The notes: generated by a model from the letters alone, not told the origin. DNA of 11,724 nt from Fimiplasma intestinipullorum (GCA_018715065.1 DVMJ01000096.1:1-11724); one strand, 5' to 3'; shown: positions 1-7,371, numbered from the stretch's first letter. Program-made: numbers and translations.

Positions 1-743
1 CTGAGATTCATGTTGCTAAAGATGAAATGTTAGAAACAATGTATGGTTTCTTATGCACCTGCTTTGGTGTTCCACCAAAAACTTTCGATTTTGAATATGT
101 GGATGACAAGAAAAACTATCATGTTGAAAAGAACATGACACCACAGTCTTTCTATGAAAAATATGTTGGAAATGTTCTTGATGACTATGTAAGCATCATC
201 AATGCACCAACTAAGGATAAACCATTCCACGAAGTCTTTACTGTTAAGTACTTAGGCAATGTTGTAGGAGGAACACCTATCCGCTATTTGAACCTGGAAA
301 TCAATGAGTTCAAACAAGCAGTACTGGCACAATTAAAAGAGGGTGAGATTGTCTGGTTTGGCAGTGACTGCGGAAAATTCTCAAACCGTGAAACGGGGAT
401 TTGGGATGATCAGGCATTTGATTATGAAACAGCCTTTGGAATGGATTTTGAAATGACCAAAGAAGAAATGTTGGATTATGGGCACAGCGCAATGAATCAC
501 GCGATGGTGATTACCGGTGTCAATTTAGATAACGATGCACCAACCAAATGGAAGATCGAAAATAGTTGGGGTGAAGGTGCTGGAAATAAGGGCTACTTCC
601 TGATGAGTGACAGTTGGTTTGATCGATTCGTTTATCAGGCAGTGGTCAATAAGAAATATTTAAAAGATGAGTGGATCCAAAAACTTGAGGGTGATCCAAT
701 TGAGTTAAATCCATGGGATCCAATGGGTTCCTTAGCAGATTAA
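1..743 (+). CDS. pepC: Aminopeptidase C (bleomycin hydrolase family, peptidase C1B), C-terminal part
   Basis: Cytoplasmic papain-fold cysteine aminopeptidase that removes N-terminal residues from peptides. The reading frame is open from base 3, so the true start and the catalytic Cys lie upstream of the window. Two of the three catalytic residues are visible: the His in NHAMVITGV (codon 498-500) and the Asn in KIENSWG (codon 561-563). Other family hallmarks are DYVSIINAP, YLGNVVGG, the VWFGSDCGK segment, YFLMSDSWFDRFVYQ and the C-terminal WDPMGSLAD; in this family the C-terminal tail reaches back into the active site and trims specificity to aminopeptidase activity. The gene is followed 17 bases later by a strong terminator, so it ends its transcription unit. 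Family assignment is very secure; the symbol follows the usual name in lactic acid bacteria and relatives. Confidence 0.96.
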   Translation, partial: EIHVAKDEMLETMYGFLCTCFGVPPKTFDFEYVDDKKNYHVEKNMTPQSFYEKYVGNVLDDYVSIINAPTKDKPFHEVFTVKYLGNVVGGTPIRYLNLEINEFKQAVLAQLKEGEIVWFGSDCGKFSNRETGIWDDQAFDYETAFGMDFEMTKEEMLDYGHSAMNHAMVITGVNLDNDAPTKWKIENSWGEGAGNKGYFLMSDSWFDRFVYQAVVNKKYLKDEWIQKLEGDPIELNPWDPMGSLAD

Positions 744-760
744 AATGTATATTATGATCA

Positions 761-797
761 AAGACGAGTAAGCGGGATGGCTTGACTCGTCTTTTTT
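761..797 (+). terminator. Intrinsic terminator of pepC
   Basis: A 9-bp stem (AAGACGAGT 761-769 with ACTCGTCTT 785-793) is extended by AAGC/GCTT across a one-base bulge (784) and closes a 6-base loop. A run of T residues follows directly (792-797). It starts 17 bases after the pepC stop codon. Confidence 0.92.
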
Positions 798-820
798 GAA
801 GAAATGCCAGACGATTGATT

Positions 821-852
821 TAAAAAACGGCATAGTCTTTGGACTATACCGT
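821..852 (-). terminator. Intrinsic terminator of the asnB-like/deacetylase unit
   Basis: Read on the minus strand, ACGG/CCGT and GACTAT/ATAGTC stems separated by one mismatch (831 against 848) close a 4-base loop and are followed by six U (the A run at 822-827). It lies about 30 bases past the stop of the minus-strand deacetylase gene. With the pepC terminator it forms a back-to-back pair between convergent units. Confidence 0.88.
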
Positions 853-880
853 AGTAATGAATAATGGTACAGGGCGACCT

Positions 881-1636
881 TTATTCAATCTCATTAAAAG
901 AGACTAATTGAATATCGTTGGCACGAATATATTCCATGATGGCCGGATCCAGCAAGACTGCCAGTTCGGTCGCACGCTGGACGTTGTAGCTGCTAAGCGT
1001 GAGCAAAGGCAGATCGACATAAGCGGGGTGGACTGCAAATTCAATGCAGGATCTTCCTTCTTCTAGATTCGTCTTCAGTAAGCCAAGCATCGTCTCGACA
1101 TCAGTGTGTCTTTCATCCTGATTATAGAAATCAGAGATGTGATTAGGAGCATAACGCACACCTTCTTTTTCACAAAGTGTTTCGATGTCTTTGTTCCCTG
1201 CTCGCATCGGAAGGTTATATTTTTTGGCTAGCTGAATGCCTGCCCATACCTGTACAGGAGTATGGCAGTAATGGAAATCAATGTGATCTGGTCGCTGTCC
1301 CGTGCTTAAAAAGCGATCCATTTGCGCCTGGTATTCCCGTAGGATCTCGTTAGGATCACAATTGGCGACCTTCTTGCTGTCGTGATAAAAATGTCCCGTT
1401 TCGTCTGTTAAGGTTTTAAGATCTTTGCAGATGGCATATTCGACGGTTGTAACTAAATGGATGCCGACATGTAATCGATCAGGAAATTTTTCCATGAGTG
1501 AAATGGCATGCGCGAATCCAGGCATATTGACCATCAAACTGGTAGAGCTGATAATGCCGTTTTGGAAACCTTCCAGAATACCTAAATTGGCTCCTTTAGA
1601 AAATCCGAAGTCATCTGCATTCATAATGACTTTCAT
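881..1636 (-). CDS. ChbG/YdjC-family carbohydrate deacetylase
   Basis: Predicted metal-dependent deacetylase acting on N-acetylated sugars such as chito-oligosaccharides; the actual substrate cannot be read from sequence. The 251-residue length is typical. Motifs seen: NADDFG (residues 6-11) with the Asp pair expected for catalysis and metal binding, VGIH with His60, the HIDFHYCH cluster (118-125), corresponding to the family's HxDxHxHxH-like metal site, and AVHPAYVD (201-208). There is no signal peptide, so it is probably cytoplasmic. The start at 1636 is supported by AAAGGAG nine bases upstream. It lies 44 bases downstream of the asnB-like gene on the same strand with no terminator between, so the two are probably cotranscribed. 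The pairing suggests work on an amino-sugar or cell-wall-derived compound, but this is inference. Confidence 0.9.
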   Translation of the reverse strand: MKVIMNADDFGFSKGANLGILEGFQNGIISSTSLMVNMPGFAHAISLMEKFPDRLHVGIHLVTTVEYAICKDLKTLTDETGHFYHDSKKVANCDPNEILREYQAQMDRFLSTGQRPDHIDFHYCHTPVQVWAGIQLAKKYNLPMRAGNKDIETLCEKEGVRYAPNHISDFYNQDERHTDVETMLGLLKTNLEEGRSCIEFAVHPAYVDLPLLTLSSYNVQRATELAVLLDPAIMEYIRANDIQLVSFNEIE

Positions 1637-1680
1637 GATACATATCTCCTTTCAGACATATTTTATCACGAATGAAAGCG

Positions 1681-3462
1681 TTAGACATCTAGAATAATAT
1701 GATATTCATTTAACCATTGATTGATCGTATAAAGATAACTGATCAGTTGTGGACCGGTCATTAATTGTCCATACCATGGACTCTTAAAGCTGGCTCCCTG
1801 GCTGTCTAAAAGCTGTTGGATGGCTTGCATATCAAAGATTTCCTGTAAGCGGCAATGCGGGTCAGCCAGCACGCTCTTTAGTTTTGCACAGGCAAGCTCT
1901 GTATAAACAGGGGAGTGTGTTTTCGGATACGGATTTTTTTTGCGATGTGCGACAGAAACAGGCAGAATGTCTTCAAAAATCTCCCTGAGCAATCCTTTTT
2001 CTTCCTGATTGGCATAAAGAATGTGCCAAGGAACGTTCCAGACGTATTCAGCGATTGCTTTATTGGCAAAAGGCATGCGAATTTCTAAATCGCATAGACC
2101 ACCTAAGACATCCCCGCGTACCAGCAAGGTCTGCATGAACCATTCCATGGTCAGATACATCATTTGTTGTTTTCGAGCATTCTCAGGATCTGAATCAAGC
2201 TGATTGATCTCGTCTAAGCTTCGCTGTTTGCATTCTTGCATATAGCGCTCAACTTCCTGACGCGTTGTCTCATCTTTAAACAGAGCTAAGCGATCGGCAA
2301 CCTGCGTAGTCCAGGGGAAATAGTCAGATGTATAAAGAGTCTCTTTATAGAACCAAGGATATCCGCCAAAAATTTCATCTGCACATTCGCCAGAAAGAAT
2401 ACAATGCGTATCCTGACTGATTCGTTGGCTAAAGAGATAGAGACTGCTGTCAATATCAACCATGCCTGGCAGATCACGTGCTTTCATGACTGTCTCCAGG
2501 GTTTCAATCAGCGCTTTCTGTTTGATGGTCATTAAGCGGTGCTGGAATGGGTACTGTTCGCACATTTCCTGAATATAGTCATTATCCCGTGTCGTCTGAT
2601 AACTGTAGGAATGGAAATACCGAGCCTGATCTTCATAATCCACCGAATAGGTGACGATAGGCTGATGGCTATGATTTTGGCAAACTGCAGCAATCAGACT
2701 GGAATCCAAACCGCCGGATAAGAAACAGGAAGTTTTATCTTCAGGCATATCGGCCAAAATAGACTCGGTAATCATTTGATGGAGTTCCTGCTTGATCAAT
2801 TCTTTAGGTTTGGTGTTTAGCTGAGTTGTCATGTGCCACCAGCGCTCTGTCTTCACTTTTTGATCTTCGTAGATTAAATAGTGACCGGGTCTCAGTGAAA
2901 AAATACCATGGTAAGGTGTTTGTCCAGGAACGAGTGCAGGCAGGATACCTAAAAGCATCCAAAGACCTGTTTTATCCACGCGATGCTGTTGTTCGTGAAC
3001 AAGCAGACCTTTCAGTTCACTGGCAAAGTAAAGTGTCCCCTGGTCGAGTTTATAATATAGCAAATTCACACCTAAGGCATCCCTGATCAGAATCAGACGC
3101 TGATCAACGCATAACGCAATGATAAAAGCACCATCCATATGATCGGCACATGCTTCTTGATAGGCGAGATAAGCTAACAAGATCAGGTGGGGGAGCGTCA
3201 CATGTTGTGCTTCAGGGTAGGTCTTCTGCAATTCCAGACGTAATTTGGATTCGTTACGCAAACGTCCAAAAAAGCCTACTGTATACGTTTTCCCCTGATA
3301 GACATGGGATTCGATTCCTTCACTGCAGGCTAACGCCAGATGCTTTTTTTCTAATACGGCTGTCGGTTTTGTAAAACGGGCTTTTAAAGCCTGCTGGCTC
3401 TTTTGAAATGCTGGGATATGGATCTCAGACTGAAAATTGGCAATTCCACAGATTGCACTCAT
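1681..3462 (-). CDS. AsnB-type asparagine synthetase with divergent glutaminase domain
   Basis: Two-domain AsnB-like protein, 593 residues from the chosen start. The N-terminal class II glutamine amidotransferase region (about 1-200) begins MSAICGIANF, so the expected nucleophile is Cys5, not Cys2. The synthetase domain has an intact PPi loop SGGLDSS (249-255), LSGECADEIFGGYPWF (356-371) and, near the end, the KKNPYPKTH segment and WYGQLM seen in one Bacillota AsnB lineage. Canonical members convert aspartate, ATP and glutamine to asparagine. Here the HRGPD motif is not recognisable, and the NGEIYN motif reads FGRLRN (65-70), so glutamine use is doubtful; ammonia as donor or another acceptor is possible. 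Start: an in-frame ATG at 3480 exists, but GAGGTGAT lies just before the ATG at 3462 and that start gives the family-like N-terminus. The deacetylase gene follows 44 bases downstream. No T-box leader is visible upstream. Confidence 0.87.
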   Translation of the reverse strand: MSAICGIANFQSEIHIPAFQKSQQALKARFTKPTAVLEKKHLALACSEGIESHVYQGKTYTVGFFGRLRNESKLRLELQKTYPEAQHVTLPHLILLAYLAYQEACADHMDGAFIIALCVDQRLILIRDALGVNLLYYKLDQGTLYFASELKGLLVHEQQHRVDKTGLWMLLGILPALVPGQTPYHGIFSLRPGHYLIYEDQKVKTERWWHMTTQLNTKPKELIKQELHQMITESILADMPEDKTSCFLSGGLDSSLIAAVCQNHSHQPIVTYSVDYEDQARYFHSYSYQTTRDNDYIQEMCEQYPFQHRLMTIKQKALIETLETVMKARDLPGMVDIDSSLYLFSQRISQDTHCILSGECADEIFGGYPWFYKETLYTSDYFPWTTQVADRLALFKDETTRQEVERYMQECKQRSLDEINQLDSDPENARKQQMMYLTMEWFMQTLLVRGDVLGGLCDLEIRMPFANKAIAEYVWNVPWHILYANQEEKGLLREIFEDILPVSVAHRKKNPYPKTHSPVYTELACAKLKSVLADPHCRLQEIFDMQAIQQLLDSQGASFKSPWYGQLMTGPQLISYLYTINQWLNEYHIILDV

Positions 3463-3544
3463 AACATCACCTCGTTTCATTCTATGCCCTAGTCAAGCAA
3501 TGCATGCCTGCTGGTCTTTCTTTTTTAAAAAATTTATGTTAAAC

Positions 3545-3578
3545 TGTTTTAGACACCAAAAAAACGGAGTCTAAAACA
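3545..3578. promoter_or_regulatory. Inverted repeat in the asnB-like upstream region
   Basis: Perfect 10-bp arms TGTTTTAGAC (3545-3554) and GTCTAAAACA (3569-3578), extendable by two further pairs (CC/GG) across one A-A mismatch, with an A-rich centre. It overlaps a possible weak minus-strand -35 (TTGGTG, complement of 3554-3559), 17 bases from TAAATT. It could be an operator or a leader hairpin for the asnB-like gene. It has no T run that would make it a terminator for a known gene. Confidence 0.5.
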
Positions 3579-3593
3579 ATTTCTCAAACGCAT

Positions 3594-3630
3594 CCTTCTA
3601 CACTTTTGTGTATAATAAAAGTGTAGAAGG
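3594..3630 (+). promoter_or_regulatory. Perfect 14-bp palindrome flanking a -10 element (probable operator)
   Basis: Arms CCTTCTACACTTTT (3594-3607) and AAAAGTGTAGAAGG (3617-3630) are perfectly complementary. The 9-base centre contains TATAAT (3611-3616), an ideal -10, while no good -35 is seen at 3588-3593 (ACGCAT). Transcription would start near 3623, inside the right arm, so the full hairpin would not be in the transcript; this favours a DNA operator. The right arm also ends in the Shine-Dalgarno sequence of the gene at 3641. A second, nested repeat TACAC-tttt-GTGTA (3599-3612) uses the left arm differently. The likely regulator is the WYL protein of the same unit. Confidence 0.72.
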
Positions 3631-3640
3631 AGTGATTGAA

Positions 3641-4324
3641 ATGAAGAAAAAATCTTTTAGCGAAATGTATGATTATGATATCTGTGAGCTGAAGAACATG
3701 CTTTATGAGGTTGCCAGACACTATCAGGATGAGGCACTTTGCCTGGCGCTGCTCTATTCAGTCTCATTGGATGAAATTCAGACGAAGATCAGAGCGAAAG
3801 AACGTTTTCGCAGAGAAATTTTCTATTATGGAAAGCATTGTATCGACCAAGCTGAACATCTAGGGCAGACAGAGAAGATCCTGGTTTGGATGAATCTGGT
3901 TTTAGGACGCCGGTATCGTCTTTATGAGACTTATAAGAATGAATTATACAAAACGATCATGGCCAATGTGACGGATTATCTGACAACCGATGAGTATTGC
4001 GTGATCCGTCATTTACTGAAATTCAATCGCTTTACCCGTCGTCATTTTTTAAATCAGATCCGTGCGATGCTCGATGGTATCGAGGATGTTCAGGATGTGT
4101 TCGATCTGGAAATTTATTTACTGGAATGTGACTATCAAAAGGCCTGGGATTATATTGAAAAAGGGATCCATGCTTCCTTTGTGCGTGATTACCATTTTGA
4201 ATTGGCAGAGAATAACCCGAGACTTTACCGGGCGGCTTTTCAAATACAGCAGACCGGCTGGCTGGATCGTTTTAAGGAACGGAAGGAGCAGTTCATATGC
4301 ATGAAAAAGCAATTAAAGTATTAA
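3641..4324 (+). CDS. Unrecognised helical protein, first gene of the WYL regulator unit
   Basis: I do not recognise this 227-residue protein. It looks soluble and almost wholly alpha-helical, rich in charged and aromatic residues, without signal peptide, membrane segment, Cys/His metal motif or nucleotide-binding loop. Segments such as REIFYYGKHCIDQAEHLGQ and LEIYLLECDYQKAWDYIEKG resemble the repeating helix pairs of TPR-like scaffolds, but no clear repeat period is visible. Start: AGAAGGAG ends nine bases before the ATG at 3641; an in-frame GTG at 3608 lies inside the palindrome and upstream of any plausible ribosome binding site. Its last 28 bases overlap the start of the WYL-domain regulator, whose Shine-Dalgarno sequence lies inside this gene, so the two are translationally coupled. 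A role as partner or sensor for the regulator is inference only. Confidence 0.82.
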   Translation: MKKKSFSEMYDYDICELKNMLYEVARHYQDEALCLALLYSVSLDEIQTKIRAKERFRREIFYYGKHCIDQAEHLGQTEKILVWMNLVLGRRYRLYETYKNELYKTIMANVTDYLTTDEYCVIRHLLKFNRFTRRHFLNQIRAMLDGIEDVQDVFDLEIYLLECDYQKAWDYIEKGIHASFVRDYHFELAENNPRLYRAAFQIQQTGWLDRFKERKEQFICMKKQLKY

Positions 4325-5304
4325 ATTGTATTTATGACCATCAGCCCATCAGTGCGCCGAAAATACAGGCGCGTCTGAAAGCAGAAGGCACAAAACTGGA
4401 TGTTAAGACGATTTATACCTATGTTCGCCAGATCAATCAGTTTTTTGACTGGTTAGGCTGTGATGAACCCTTTATTACCTCAGTCCACAAATTTGGGTAT
4501 GTGATTATGCATCCGTTGTTTAGTGAAGGGGAGCAGCTTTTCTTAAGTGATCATATTCGGTTCTCACCATTATTGAATCAGGTTGAGAAAAATGTTTTGC
4601 AAGCGAAATTAGCCAAACTGGCCGGTATGCCTTATCAGCCTGAAGATCAAAAAGTGGAGAAGGGACCGACAGCAGAACTTTTTGTACGTCTGACGACAAT
4701 TGCTAAAGCGATCCGGATGCAGAAGACACTTCTGTTTGAGTATCTTGATTATGATCTAAAAGATGATGGGAGAGGGCTTCATCTTGTGAAAAGAGTTCGG
4801 AATCATGGCAATTACAGTCGCGATCCACGACATCAGACTTATTTAGTGAGTCCATATGAACTTGTGATGGCCAAAGGACAATATTATTTGGTCGGGTATA
4901 ATGAAAAACATCCAGATAACTTGACCGTGTATCGTCTGGATCGTATGGATAAAGTGCGTAGCAGCCAGGAACCATTTATCGAGAAACCGGAGAATATCGA
5001 TATTGAACAACTCAAGGCACAACTAGTTAATATGTTTATCGGTGATCGTTTTGCGGATGTACGTTTACGTTTTCATCAGTCCATCTTTAAGGCTGTTATC
5101 GACCAATTTGGTTCGGAACATCCTTTATCACGCGCAGAAAACGGGGATCCGATCATTCTGCTGCAGGATTTTCAGATTTCAGAAGGATTAATATCCTGGA
5201 TATTGATGATGGGCAGTCAAATTGAGGTACTTTCACCACTCTCATTACGACAGCTTTGTATAGAAAGGCTTCAAGCTGCCCTGAATCAATATGTGCAACC
5301 GTAA
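4297..5304 (+). CDS. WYL-domain transcriptional regulator
   Basis: DNA-binding regulator of 335 residues with the usual order of parts. An N-terminal HTH (about 5-50) has DVKTIYTYVRQINQFF as the likely recognition helix region. A WYL domain (about 130-225) is best seen in LVSPYELVMAKGQYYLVGYNEKHPDNLTVYRLDRMDKV (183-220, where the family W-Y-L triad region reads YYLVGY). A C-terminal WCX-like segment (about 250-332) follows. WYL domains bind small ligands or nucleic acids and control stress, DNA damage or defence genes in other bacteria; no target is known here. The start at 4297 has GGAAGGAG seven bases upstream, inside the preceding gene. The palindrome over the unit's own promoter makes autoregulation likely. 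No clear terminator follows, and the next gene has its own promoter. Confidence 0.92.
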   Translation: MHEKAIKVLNCIYDHQPISAPKIQARLKAEGTKLDVKTIYTYVRQINQFFDWLGCDEPFITSVHKFGYVIMHPLFSEGEQLFLSDHIRFSPLLNQVEKNVLQAKLAKLAGMPYQPEDQKVEKGPTAELFVRLTTIAKAIRMQKTLLFEYLDYDLKDDGRGLHLVKRVRNHGNYSRDPRHQTYLVSPYELVMAKGQYYLVGYNEKHPDNLTVYRLDRMDKVRSSQEPFIEKPENIDIEQLKAQLVNMFIGDRFADVRLRFHQSIFKAVIDQFGSEHPLSRAENGDPIILLQDFQISEGLISWILMMGSQIEVLSPLSLRQLCIERLQAALNQYVQP

Positions 5305-5342
5305 AAAGACGGAACTCTTTGTGAAATCATGGCAGGTGAGGA

Positions 5343-5371
5343 TTGCATTTGGATCTGGGAACCGTTATAAT
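5343..5371 (+). promoter_or_regulatory. Sigma-A-like promoter of the papain-like gene
   Basis: TTGCAT (5343-5348), a 17-base spacer and a perfect TATAAT (5366-5371), ending 29 bases before the chosen start codon. It makes the papain-like gene independent of the WYL unit, although read-through from upstream is possible. Confidence 0.75.
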
Positions 5372-5400
5372 AGAGTGGCCATGTGAGAGGAGGAATGCTG

Positions 5401-6006
5401 ATGGAGCAGCATGAGGTTTATCTGGTTCTGACAAGGTCGCATACGTTGCTGTCACGTCTGATTCATCAAGTGACGCAAAAGCCCTATACTCATGCCGGCA
5501 TCAGCCTGGATGGTCATCTGACGGGATTTTATACATTTGGAAGACGTTATACTTATTCCATTTGGCCGGCAGGTCTGACCGAAGAATCACTGCTCAAAGG
5601 GGTTTTTCAACTGCAGTCGCAAAGCCCCTGTGCTATCTATCGTCTGCGGATCGATCATGAGCAGTATCTTCGTTTGAAACGCCTGATTCAAACGATGTAT
5701 GCACATCGTAACGCTTATAAATATCATTTTTTAGGTATCGTGAAATGTCAGCTGGGGATCATTCACAAACGCCCATATTATTATTTCTGCAGTCAATTTG
5801 TGGCCGAAGTTTTAGAAAATGCTCAGATAACGCATTTGCCTAAGGATCCATCGCTGATGCAGCCCTGTGATCTGACGATGCTGGAAGGGCTGGAATGTGT
5901 GTACGAGGGCACGGTGGCTGATCTTTGCAGACGTCTGGATCCACAGTGGCGTCCTTCAAGTTTTTTTCTTCATTCATATCATTATCTTAAAAGTCTCATT
6001 CGTTGA
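5401..6006 (+). CDS. Permuted papain-like (YiiX/NlpC-P60 superfamily) putative hydrolase
   Basis: 201-residue protein of the circularly permuted papain fold, where the catalytic His comes before the Cys. His31 lies in YTHAGISLD, and Cys130 in YYYFCSQFVAEVLE is the likely nucleophile. Further hallmarks are FYTFGRR (43-49), the conserved CAIYRL strand (77-82), YKYHFLGI (107-113) and the LMQPCDL segment (152-158). Relatives are annotated as YiiX/YaeF-like amidases or thioesterases, often thought to act on acyl or amide bonds of lipids or peptides, but the substrate is unknown. There is no signal peptide. Start choice: GTG at 5383 and ATG at 5395 are in frame, but AGAGGAGG (5386-5393) is placed correctly only for the ATG at 5401. 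No convincing terminator was found after its stop. Confidence 0.85.
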   Translation: MEQHEVYLVLTRSHTLLSRLIHQVTQKPYTHAGISLDGHLTGFYTFGRRYTYSIWPAGLTEESLLKGVFQLQSQSPCAIYRLRIDHEQYLRLKRLIQTMYAHRNAYKYHFLGIVKCQLGIIHKRPYYYFCSQFVAEVLENAQITHLPKDPSLMQPCDLTMLEGLECVYEGTVADLCRRLDPQWRPSSFFLHSYHYLKSLIR

Positions 6007-6333
6007 TAGAAAGATGACCTTCTGATAGGCAGTACAATTTTTTAAAAGACTGTTTATTGGGAGGTTTTTATCTTCAAGAAAAAGTAAGAACGCTGCAGAA
6101 TGAAAAAGGTGGCTAGGCGCATGATCAATATGGGACTATCCCTTACCATCCTTGACTAAAGTCATGAGCATGCGTCATCTCATTGAAAATAAATAGAGTG
6201 AAGGCGATGCAGCTTTGGACAGAAAACGGTCATATGAAGCCAATGATCTTGAGAAGCATAAAAAATTCCTACCGGTCTACGGGTAGGAATTCGCGGATCA
6301 TCTTTATGATTCGATTGTGTTCAGACGCGATTT
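6007..6333. other. Gene-free interval with a foldable segment
   Basis: About 327 bases without a credible gene. The right end holds the asd terminator (6259-6292). The middle (about 6107-6180) contains nested complementary segments: CGCATGATC (6118-6126) with GAGCATGCG (6166-6174, one mismatch), enclosing small hairpins GGGA-cta-TCCC (6132-6142) and TGAC-taaa-GTCA (6153-6164). AAGGTGG (6106-6112) could also pair with CCATCCTT (6146-6153) through a bulge, as an alternative fold. No strong promoter or Shine-Dalgarno-led reading frame was found, and no known RNA class was recognised. Confidence 0.4.
6259..6292 (-). terminator. Intrinsic terminator of the lysC-asd operon
   Basis: Perfect 10-bp stem AATTCCTACC (6264-6273) with GGTAGGAATT (6282-6291) and an 8-base loop. 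On the minus strand it is followed by a U run (A residues 6260-6265). It lies about 40 bases past the asd stop codon. Confidence 0.92.
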
Positions 6334-7371
6334 TTATAAGAGGTTCATTTCAATCATTTTTAAACCGATATCGATGGAGTTGTAGGCTGCCCCTTTCATC
6401 AACTGATCGGCAACGACCCATAAAGATAAGGCATTCTCCTTGTTCAGGTCTTTGCGGACGCGACCGACATAAACAGTAGGACTGCCTACATTAAGAATTG
6501 GCATTGGGTAGATTTGATGGGAGATGTCATCCATCAGTTCTACGCCTGTGGAGTGAGCCAACAGGTCTTTTGCAGTCGCGAGATCGATAGGTTTGGCTGT
6601 TTCGATATAAATGCTCTCGCTATGTCCGCGCAATACGGGTACGCGCACGCAGGTAACGTTGATGTCGATCGGTTTATGATACATTTTTTGAGTTTCGTTG
6701 ACCATCTTCATTTCTTCTTTAGTATAGCCTTCGTTGATCGGATCAAACAAATCTATTTGAGGAATGCAGTTGAAGGCAATCGGATAGTGTTTTGCATCGG
6801 CTGCCGCTGGCAGCACATGGGCTTCCACCGGCTGATCTTGCAAGACAGCGAGACTTTGATCATGCAGTTCCTGCATGCCCGCATTACCAGCTCCAGAGCA
6901 GGCCTGATAGGTTGAAACGACGATTCGCTGGATATCAAAGACATCATCCAGACGTTTGAGGGCACTAACCATTTGAATGGTTGAGCAGTTTGGATTGGCG
7001 ATGATGCCATGATGCCATTTGAGATCTTCGGCATTGACTTCTGGAACAACCAGTGGAACGTCCTTGTGCATTCTGAAGTAACTGGTATTGTCGATACATA
7101 CGACACCATGACTGACAGCAATAGGAACAAACTCTTTGGAAATGCTGCCACCGGCAGAGAAGAAAGCTACATCGATATCATTAAAGCTTTCAGCAGTAAG
7201 TTCTTCAACAACAAACTGCATCCCATCCTGTTCGAGGATCTTGCCTTTTGAACGGCTGGATGCTAAACAAGTGATGCTTTCGTAAGGAAAATGATACTGG
7301 ATCACACATCTTAACATTTCTCTGCCGACAGCACCTGTTGCGCCAACGATGGCTACACGATATTTTTTCAT
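6334..7371 (-). CDS. asd: Aspartate-semialdehyde dehydrogenase
   Basis: Reduces L-4-aspartyl phosphate to L-aspartate 4-semialdehyde with NADPH, the second step of the aspartate pathway leading to lysine/diaminopimelate, threonine and methionine; cytoplasmic. The 345-residue length is normal. Motifs: the Rossmann nucleotide loop GATGAVG (10-16), SAGGSISKE (72-80), the nucleophile Cys129 in NPNCSTIQM, QACSGAGNAGMQEL (156-169), and the active-site His250 in RGHSESIYIE. The start at 7371 has AAGGAGG eleven bases upstream. It lies 21 bases downstream of lysC on the same strand without a terminator and is followed by a strong terminator, so lysC-asd forms a two-gene operon. No sign of damage or transfer. 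Confidence 0.97.
   Translation of the reverse strand: MKKYRVAIVGATGAVGREMLRCVIQYHFPYESITCLASSRSKGKILEQDGMQFVVEELTAESFNDIDVAFFSAGGSISKEFVPIAVSHGVVCIDNTSYFRMHKDVPLVVPEVNAEDLKWHHGIIANPNCSTIQMVSALKRLDDVFDIQRIVVSTYQACSGAGNAGMQELHDQSLAVLQDQPVEAHVLPAAADAKHYPIAFNCIPQIDLFDPINEGYTKEEMKMVNETQKMYHKPIDINVTCVRVPVLRGHSESIYIETAKPIDLATAKDLLAHSTGVELMDDISHQIYPMPILNVGSPTVYVGRVRKDLNKENALSLWVVADQLMKGAAYNSIDIGLKMIEMNLL

Noticed and set aside
3463..3640. T-box or amino-acid riboswitch upstream of the asnB-like gene
   Set aside because: The region is too short and lacks the GGTGGNACCGCG-type antiterminator core and a terminator hairpin with T run before the gene.
5299..5312. CCGT-aaaaag-ACGG hairpin at the WYL gene stop
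   Set aside because: Only four pairs and no T run, too weak to call a terminator.
6100..6159. A 19-codon frame MKKVARRMINMGLSLTILD in the gene-free interval
   Set aside because: No Shine-Dalgarno sequence at the right distance, no promoter, and it overlaps the foldable segment; short frames of this size occur by chance.
6183..6479. A 98-codon plus-strand frame
   Set aside because: It crosses the asd terminator and runs antisense through the asd coding end; its product is low-information and has no ribosome binding site.
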